From Paraperibacillus esterisolvens (GTDB lineage Bacteria; Bacillota; Bacilli; Bacillales; DSM-1321), in contig NZ_CP143545.1 in the NCBI RefSeq assembly GCF_046237625.1, positions 1,116,001-1,180,000 of the forward strand: a stretch of DNA of 64,000 bases. The letters run 5' to 3'. Numbering within the stretch: position 1 is the first letter of the stretch; every line of letters begins with the position of its first letter. A program made the translations under genes and the position numbers. This document shows, in pieces, positions 59,194 to 64,000 of this stretch. The notes beneath the pieces are model-generated. The model saw only the letters and a program-made list of their open reading frames with translations. It made no database searches and was not told the DNA's origin.

Positions 59194-59514
59194 ATGAGCC
59201 AATTAAATGGGAATTCAGAAGCTGAAGGAAGAGTAGAATCCAAATTAAACAACATGAGCGAGGAAAAGAAAGACGATATCATGTCAAGCTTTGATACATT
59301 CAAATCTTATTTGCATGATAAAGTATCAAAAGGTGAAAAACTGGGACTGGGCGAAGAACAGCTTGCAAAATTAACAGACAAAGTTGCCGGCTATCTCGCA
59401 GAGCATGAAGAGCCGCGCAACAGAGAAGAATATCTGCTTCAGCAGCTGTGGAAATCCGGCGATGAAGAACAGCGCCATGCCCTTTCTCACATGCTTGTTA
59501 AATTAGTTCAATAA
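59194..59514 (+). CDS. DUF3243 family protein
   Basis: A 106-residue soluble, highly charged protein. MSSFDTFKSYLHDKVSKGEKLGLGEEQLAKLTDKVAGYLAEHEEPRNREEYLLQQLWKSGDEEQRHALSHMLVKLV is the DUF3243 (YmfJ-like) domain, with a ~25-residue N-terminal extension. Function unknown. AAAGGAGA supports ATG 59194 rather than 59185. Confidence 0.85.
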   Translation: MSQLNGNSEAEGRVESKLNNMSEEKKDDIMSSFDTFKSYLHDKVSKGEKLGLGEEQLAKLTDKVAGYLAEHEEPRNREEYLLQQLWKSGDEEQRHALSHMLVKLVQ

Positions 59515-59518
59515 TATG

Positions 59519-59546
59519 AAAAGAGGCTGGCCTTCCAGCCTCTTTT
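59519..59546. terminator. Bidirectional terminator between DUF3243 and YdcF-like genes
   Basis: AAAAGAGGCTGG-CCTT-CCAGCCTCTTTT, perfect 12-bp stem. Confidence 0.9.
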
Positions 59547-60160
59547 TATATTTCCCCCGCTGCCTTATACTTCGTTATGGCCAGATACTCCCGAACATAT
59601 GATTTTAGAACAGATTCAATCGGCGTCTTTGCCGCCAGGCCAGTGACATGGAGCCCCTGCTTTTCCGCCATAAGCACCGCCCTGTAAATATGATAAGAAT
59701 TGGTCACACACACTATTTTTCTGCCATTCCCCTTAATCAGCGGCTTTGAAAAGCTGAAGTTCTCCCAGGTAGTGGTGGATCTGTCTTCAAGTATGATCCT
59801 GTCCTTTTCAATGCCAGCATTTACTAAGGCTTCCTGTATGGCCTGTGCTTCGGATATATCCTCGCCGCGGCCCTTTCCGCCAGAAGCAATAACCATGGTT
59901 CCTCTGTTCATCTTTAAATAGGGAAGAGCTGCATCAATCCTTTTTTGAAGGGATAGGCTGGGAGTTGTCCCTTTTACCCTGGCTCCGAGTATGATGATGT
60001 AATCTGCTTTCTCTGGTACGGCAGCATTTGCATATTGGTTCATCTTAAATTGAAGAAAACCGCAATAAAGAATGCCTGCGGCAATCAGGAAAAGCATAGG
60101 TTTCTTCCATTTCTTAAAAAAGTCCACAAACCCATTCCCTTTCATCTGTAAATCGTCCAT
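59546..60160 (-). CDS. YdcF/SanA family (DUF218) membrane protein
   Basis: A 204-residue protein with one TM helix (about 20-38) and an extracytoplasmic DUF218 domain: ADYIIILGARVKGTTPSLSLQKRIDAAL, VIASGGKGRGEDISEAQAIQEAL, ILEDRSTTTWENFSFSK and VTNSYHIYRAVLMAEKQGL. The family is linked to envelope integrity and vancomycin sensitivity in other bacteria; the chemistry is unknown. Its start overlaps the end of the upstream GNAT gene by 19 bp, so the two form an operon. Confidence 0.85.
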   Translation of the reverse strand: MDDLQMKGNGFVDFFKKWKKPMLFLIAAGILYCGFLQFKMNQYANAAVPEKADYIIILGARVKGTTPSLSLQKRIDAALPYLKMNRGTMVIASGGKGRGEDISEAQAIQEALVNAGIEKDRIILEDRSTTTWENFSFSKPLIKGNGRKIVCVTNSYHIYRAVLMAEKQGLHVTGLAAKTPIESVLKSYVREYLAITKYKAAGEI

Positions 60161-60927
60161 TTTCCTATCTCTCTGAAACCCAGCCTGCGGTAAATCCTGC
60201 CGGCTTCCGGGTTGTCATAGAATAAGCACAGCGTTTTGCTTTGCTGAACAACGAATTCAGCTATCAATTGCTTTAATATTTGAGTTGCATACCCTCTATT
60301 TCTAAAGGAAGGGTGGGTGCATACGCCCATAATCATGGCCGACATAGAATTCTCGGCAGCTGTGGAGGCACTTGCAATAATCCTGCCATCTTCCTCAAAA
60401 TAAAAGGTTCTCCCTGTTTTATACTTCATGGACTGAGTGAGGAGTTTACGGCTTGCTTCATCTGCGTCAAATTCCTGAATAGCTCGTCTCAGCTCCATAA
60501 TCTTATCCACATCAACCAGCCCAGCTTCCTTTATCTTACCGGATTGAGTGAGTACTTCACGGGGCAGCTCGCTGGACTCAGCAAAGTACATCTCTTTTTT
60601 ATTTCCAAGCTGAAGACAGTCTATCCCTTCAAATAGCGCCACAGTCTCAGATTTCCCGGAAATGCTGAGAGGTTTGTCCTTTGGGAGCAGCTCTGCAAAT
60701 CCTGCTGCATCGAGGCTTGCTGGTCCATAGATTATGTAGGAGTCATGAAAACGCAGCAATACACTGATCAATTCATTATTAGCTGAGAACTCGCCCCAAA
60801 TATCCTGAAAAGGAGCGCTATACCCAAAGGCCTCGATATCCCCGATTATGAATAAATTAAAGGCAGGCTCTTGTCTAAGGAGCACAGAAACAGCTTCATG
60901 GTCTCTGTCTGATAATTGTCTTATCAT
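60142..60927 (-). CDS. GNAT acetyltransferase (two-domain, DUF4081-like)
   Basis: A 261-residue protein. The N-terminal half (1-125) resembles a degenerate GNAT fold (FNLFIIGDIEAFGYSAPFQDIWGEF). The C-terminal half holds the active fold with VCTHPSFRNRGYATQILKQLI (acetyl-CoA loop) and LCLFYDNPEAGRIYRRLGFREIGKW. Acceptor unknown. GGGAG eight bases upstream supports MIRQLSDRD at 60927; the frame opens earlier at 61005. Confidence 0.82.
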   Translation of the reverse strand: MIRQLSDRDHEAVSVLLRQEPAFNLFIIGDIEAFGYSAPFQDIWGEFSANNELISVLLRFHDSYIIYGPASLDAAGFAELLPKDKPLSISGKSETVALFEGIDCLQLGNKKEMYFAESSELPREVLTQSGKIKEAGLVDVDKIMELRRAIQEFDADEASRKLLTQSMKYKTGRTFYFEEDGRIIASASTAAENSMSAMIMGVCTHPSFRNRGYATQILKQLIAEFVVQQSKTLCLFYDNPEAGRIYRRLGFREIGKWTIYR

Positions 60928-61151
60928 TCTGTTAATCTCCCATTTTCTATTTATCATAATGAAAAAATTGGAATATATCAATCCTGTTTCTACAGAACAG
61001 GCCAAACTTCAGCCTGGTATTCCTTTTTCGTTTTATGGAGCGAAATAAGCAAAAACAAGGAAAAAAGTGCTGTTAAAAAAACATGCAAAATATGTTATGG
61101 TTTTATTGTAAAACTGATTATGTCAGCATCATCTATGGGAGAGGGCTTGCC

Positions 61152-61682
61152 TTGAAGGAAATTATCTTAATATTAATACTGCAACTGGTATATGTACCCA
61201 TCCTCACACTGCGGACCATTTTTATGGTAAAAGGGCAGACTCTGTTTTCATCCTTGTTTGGGATGGTTGAATCACTGATTTATGTATTCGGGCTTTCACT
61301 TGTCTTTTCGGGTGATCAAAGCGGGATCGCGATGGTCGTCTATGCCGTTGGCTTTGGCCTGGGAATCCTTATTGGCGGATATGTTGAATCACTGCTTGCA
61401 ATAGGCTACACCAATTTAAACGTAAAACTTGCCAATAATAATGAAGCGCTGATAGCTGAACTGAGGGAACTTGGTTTCGGTGTCACTGTATTTGAAGGAA
61501 AAGGCAGGGACGGGATTAGGTATCAGCTTGATATCCTGACACGGCGGGATCGTGAGAAAGAGCTCATGACCATCATTGAAACATATGAGCCCCGAGCTTT
61601 CATCATATCCTATGAACCCCGGAAATTTAAAGGCGGCTTTCTGCTGAAAGGTATGAAAAAAGCCCGGCAGAATAAACAATAA
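61152..61682 (+). CDS. yebE: UPF0316 membrane protein YebE (DUF2179)
   Basis: A 176-residue protein with three N-terminal TM helices (about 3-85, FGLGILIGGYVESLLAIGY) and a C-terminal DUF2179 domain (NEALIAELRELGFGVTVFEGKGRDGIRYQLDILTRRDREKELMTII). The DUF2179 part is shared with YitT proteins and may bind nucleotides. TTG start behind GGGAGAGGG; the frame opens at 61083. Confidence 0.85.
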   Translation: MKEIILILILQLVYVPILTLRTIFMVKGQTLFSSLFGMVESLIYVFGLSLVFSGDQSGIAMVVYAVGFGLGILIGGYVESLLAIGYTNLNVKLANNNEALIAELRELGFGVTVFEGKGRDGIRYQLDILTRRDREKELMTIIETYEPRAFIISYEPRKFKGGFLLKGMKKARQNKQ

Positions 61683-61686
61683 AATT

Positions 61687-61719
61687 ATGAAAGCTGTCCC
61701 GGAATGGGGCAGCTTTCAT
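61687..61719. terminator. Bidirectional terminator after yebE
   Basis: ATGAAAGCTGTCCC / GGGGCAGCTTTCAT stem with a 5-nt loop. Confidence 0.8.
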
Positions 61720-61734
61720 TTTGGCATATAGAAC

Positions 61735-62106
61735 TCATATCCGGCACTGTAACACTGCAGGGATGCGGTTGTGCAGCTTTTCCCATTCTTCAGGAAAAAC
61801 ATGCTGGAATTTATGCAGAGCCTCTGCGGAGTACACCAAAAGAAAATCAGGCTTTGCACTTGTAAGATTCAAGTCAAACAGCATGGCATGGGGGAGGGTA
61901 TAAAAGTCATTAACCTGAAAGGGATTCAGTCTGAGAATCTCGAGATCATGTTCAAGGATAAACGACAGTGAGGCACTCAGCTGCCTGCTTTTACTTTCCT
62001 GGAGGCTGATGCAGCCCTCCAATGGCATTCTATCATTAATAAAAAATAGACCCTTCACCATATCCTCCCATTTCTTCTGAATATGGCTCAAGTCTATCCA
62101 TTTCAC
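61735..62106 (-). CDS. Hypothetical protein, 123 residues
   Basis: A soluble, mixed alpha/beta-looking protein with no recognised family. It begins MKWIDLSHIQKKWEDMVKGL and includes DFYTLPHAMLFDLNLTSAKPDFLLVYSAEALHKFQHVFPEEWEKLHNRIP. It starts three bases after the stop of the glycerophosphodiesterase gene with only a weak ribosome site, so coupled translation is probable. Confidence 0.6.
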   Translation of the reverse strand: MKWIDLSHIQKKWEDMVKGLFFINDRMPLEGCISLQESKSRQLSASLSFILEHDLEILRLNPFQVNDFYTLPHAMLFDLNLTSAKPDFLLVYSAEALHKFQHVFPEEWEKLHNRIPAVLQCRI

Positions 62107-62109
62107 ACG

Positions 62110-62871
62110 TTACTTATTCAACTTTAAAAGATCCGGGAAATCTGTAATGATGCCGTCGACACCTAAAGACGCCAGCCTGTGTGCTTCTTCACGGTCCCGT
62201 ACCGTCCATACAAACACATGGAGTCCTGCTCTTTTGATCCTTTTGATCAGCCGGCTGCCGGCAATGTTCCTTTTCGGGTTAATGTACTGAATGGATGCGG
62301 AAATGCCCTTCAGCCTTTTAAGGGTCCATATCCACGGATAACGTTTAATAAGCAGACCGGCCTGTATATGGGGACAAAGCATTTTGAATGTCTGCATTGT
62401 GCCCAGATCAAACGACTGTACGATGACTTTGGAATGGCTGACCTTTTCTAAGGCCTGTGCTAATTTTTTTTCGATACCGGGATAAAGGCGGGGCTTTTTT
62501 ATTTCTATTAAGATGTCTGCTTTCCCGTCCAGCAGTTCCAATGTTTCTTCAAGATTCAAAATTCGTTCTTCTGCAAAAGCCGGGCCAAACCAGCTCCCGG
62601 CGTCCAGGAGAGAAAGCTCGGAATAAAGGAAATCCCGTATTCTGCCCTTCCCATCCACTGTCCTTCCCAGATAAGGATCATGGATGACCACTAGATGTCC
62701 ATCCTTACTGAGCTGAATATCCAGTTCAATGGAATCAGCTCCCATTTCAATCGCTTTCAGAAAAGCTGACCGTGTATTTTCCGGGCAATAACCGGAAGCG
62801 CCCCTGTGAGCAATAATGACTGGGGTATGAGTAGCAGCTTCAGCACCCGAGCCTATTATTTTCATAAACAT
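62110..62871 (-). CDS. Glycerophosphodiester phosphodiesterase
   Basis: About 253 residues. GDPD barrel: IIAHRGASGYCPENTRSAFLKAIEMGADSIELDIQLSKDGHLVVIHD has both catalytic His and the metal-binding Glu/Asp; WTVRDREEAHRLASLGVDGIITDFPDLL closes the barrel. No signal peptide, so it acts on glycerophosphodiesters in the cytoplasm (UgpQ type). The start is uncertain: TTG at 62889 or 62880, ATG at 62871 or 62865 are all in frame. Confidence 0.85.
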   Translation of the reverse strand: MFMKIIGSGAEAATHTPVIIAHRGASGYCPENTRSAFLKAIEMGADSIELDIQLSKDGHLVVIHDPYLGRTVDGKGRIRDFLYSELSLLDAGSWFGPAFAEERILNLEETLELLDGKADILIEIKKPRLYPGIEKKLAQALEKVSHSKVIVQSFDLGTMQTFKMLCPHIQAGLLIKRYPWIWTLKRLKGISASIQYINPKRNIAGSRLIKRIKRAGLHVFVWTVRDREEAHRLASLGVDGIITDFPDLLKLNK

Positions 62872-63077
62872 ATCATGCAATAGATCCAAAAAAAATCACG
62901 CCCCATAATTTTTTATTTTTTAGACTTTATGCTGAAAAAGCCAATAAACTTGCGGGCTGCAGCACGATCACCGGTTCTGGAGGGGTTTGCATTTTAAAAT
63001 GGAGAGGCATATAATTTTATTTATTATGCAAAGTATCTCATTTGCAATTCTCTAAGGGAAATAGAAGGGAAATACTT

Positions 63078-63224
63078 ATGCCAAAAGTCAATGATGTTAT
63101 TAAAGGACTCTTGAACAAGGGAATCAAAGCGGAAAAAGTGATGTCGCGCAAAAAAATGTTCGCGAATCTCCTTGGAAAAAAAGATTATCAGGTTCTTGCT
63201 GATAAAAAAGGAGAAAAGCTTTAG
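63078..63224 (+). CDS. Small basic protein, 48 residues
   Basis: ATG 63078 is seven bases after AAGGGA. The product MPKVNDVIKGLLNKGIKAEK...LLGKKDYQVLADKKGEKL is strongly basic and looks helical in its first half. No family recognised with certainty. Confidence 0.6.
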   Translation: MPKVNDVIKGLLNKGIKAEKVMSRKKMFANLLGKKDYQVLADKKGEKL

Positions 63225-63333
63225 TCTGCATTTTGCACCCATGATTTTACTATATATCATATAAGGTGAATACATAACCTATTGAATCCCTCCAGCCTTC
63301 ATATATGAATTGAGTCAGTGTATCCAAGTATTT

Positions 63334-63382
63334 AAGACTGCAGGCAGCCCCGTTGAATCGGGGGCTGCCTGCAGTCTTTTTA
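63334..63382 (+). terminator. Strong 18-bp-stem terminator
   Basis: Perfect stem 63334-63351 with 63361-63378 (starts AAGACTGCAGGCAGCCCC), 9-nt loop, T tail. It is 110 bp after the small basic protein. Confidence 0.88.
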
Positions 63383-63482
63383 TATGGCAGTATGATAAAG
63401 AAAATTTAATGAAATTTTGTTTGATTTGACGACCCTTTTTTGTCTGCTCCCCTTTATATATAGAGTGAAAGGGGGTGAACAA

Positions 63483-63701
63483 ATGGCAAACCAATCACTA
63501 GTAACTTCTTCACTGCAGTATACACTGCAGACAGGGATGAACGACAAAAACGAACCGGTTTTCAAAAAGAAGACTCTTCCTCATGTTAAGCCTGCAGCTA
63601 CGCCTGACCAGCTTCTGGAGACCGCCCAGGCATTAGCGGGACTCAGTAAGTTCCCACTGGTCGATGTTAACAGACAGGACCTGCAAAGCATCAATATTTA
63701 A
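63483..63701 (+). CDS. DUF1659 family protein
   Basis: A 72-residue protein: MANQSLVTSSLQYTLQTGMNDKNEPVFKKKTLPHVKP...TPDQLLETAQALAGLSKFPLVDVNRQDLQSI, the DUF1659 pattern. It is found in Bacilli paired with DUF2922, as here; function unknown. AAAGGGGGTG precedes the ATG. Confidence 0.85.
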   Translation: MANQSLVTSSLQYTLQTGMNDKNEPVFKKKTLPHVKPAATPDQLLETAQALAGLSKFPLVDVNRQDLQSINI

Positions 63702-63734
63702 TCAAAAAACCATTGAATGAGAGGAAGTTAAACC

Positions 63735-63953
63735 ATGGCAAAGACATTGGAACTGATTTTTTTGACAGCTGAGGGAAAAGAGTCGAGGATCAATATTGAG
63801 GATCCCAGGGAGCCTGCTGATGTAAATGCAGTCAAGCGGGCCATGGATTCAGTCGTGGCCGCCAATATATTCATGACTAATTCCGGAGATCTGGCTGGGA
63901 AAAAGTCTGCAAGGATCATCGACCGTTCTGTCCAGGAATTTGAATTAACTTAA
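63735..63953 (+). CDS. DUF2922 family protein
   Basis: A 72-residue protein: MAKTLELIFLTAEGKESRINIEDPREPADVNAVKRAMDSVVAANIF...SARIIDRSVQEFEL, the DUF2922 pattern. Second gene of the pair, 33 bp after the DUF1659 gene, with GAGAGGAAG as ribosome site. Function unknown. Confidence 0.85.
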   Translation: MAKTLELIFLTAEGKESRINIEDPREPADVNAVKRAMDSVVAANIFMTNSGDLAGKKSARIIDRSVQEFELT

Positions 63954-63960
63954 ACCTTGA

Positions 63961-63999
63961 AGAGGAGAGCCTGGTTCCCGGGGCCGGGCCTCCTTTTTA
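63961..63999 (+). terminator. Terminator of the DUF1659-DUF2922 pair
   Basis: AGGAGAGCCTGG / CCGGGCCTCCT imperfect GC-rich stem followed by five T, at the right edge of the window. Confidence 0.75.
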
Positions 64000-64000
64000 G

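Overview
The window reads as ordinary chromosome of a spore-forming Bacillaceae bacterium (Bacillus, Mesobacillus or Cytobacillus type). Pointers are a Rok-type nucleoid repressor, the dpp-ykf murein-peptide operon, an RsbK/RsbM/RsbY stress cassette, Zur- and CodY-like operators, strong GGAGG ribosome sites, many intrinsic terminators and secreted wall enzymes. There is no rRNA, complete tRNA, CRISPR array, prophage or intact insertion sequence. The species cannot be fixed from the sequence alone.

Layout. 1-2.7 kb: a yhfX (cut by the window edge)-yhfW-nagB run. 2.7-5.2 kb: decayed spacer with a tRNA T-arm-like fragment, then a stress-type SDR, ywbE and Zur-controlled rpmE2. 5.4-10 kb: TetR/DHA2 efflux pair, a second MFS protein and a GNAT enzyme. 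10-15.5 kb: the sigma-B signalling cassette rsbK-rsbM facing rsbY. 15.6-19.8 kb: a lipoprotein class F-type sortase with a C-terminal FnIII-like part, and a two-repeat surface protein with an MPQTG sorting signal, separated by decayed DNA and tandem repeats. 20-30 kb: small membrane proteins, a J-domain protein, a MarR-MFS operon, a patatin, a YflT-type stress protein, a frameshifted DUF3231 gene, Nudix, nucleotidyltransferase and LysE genes, and two small ORFs with good signals. 30-37.5 kb: a sirtuin, an FAD dehydrogenase, YeeI, an RsbR paralogue, a DnaD-domain protein, DUF2188, a deoxyribosyltransferase-like protein and an SH3-NlpC/P60 enzyme. 38-39 kb: rok followed by a truncated rok paralogue. 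39.2-49.8 kb: dppABCDE-ykfABCD plus a class A beta-lactamase-fold enzyme without a signal peptide. 50-64 kb: a large NAGPA-domain exoprotein, an M24 peptidase, a GDSL hydrolase, CwlK, YdaG, a class I GATase hydrolase, an atypical MurE paralogue, DUF3243, YdcF, GNAT, YebE, a GDPD enzyme and a DUF1659/DUF2922 pair.

Two themes connect the genes. The first is the general stress response: RsbK/M/Y and an RsbR paralogue are two separate inputs to sigma B, and sigma-B-like promoters can be read in front of rsbY, the SDR, the YflT protein, DUF2188 and a possible small RNA. The second is wall metabolism: uptake and breakdown of murein peptides (dpp-ykf), CwlK, NlpC/P60, a MurE paralogue and a sortase with a candidate substrate.

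The spacers carry two families of dispersed repeats and several broken genes. Three short ORFs are each interrupted by a single in-frame TAG. All identifications come from reading motifs and family resemblance; no database search was run.
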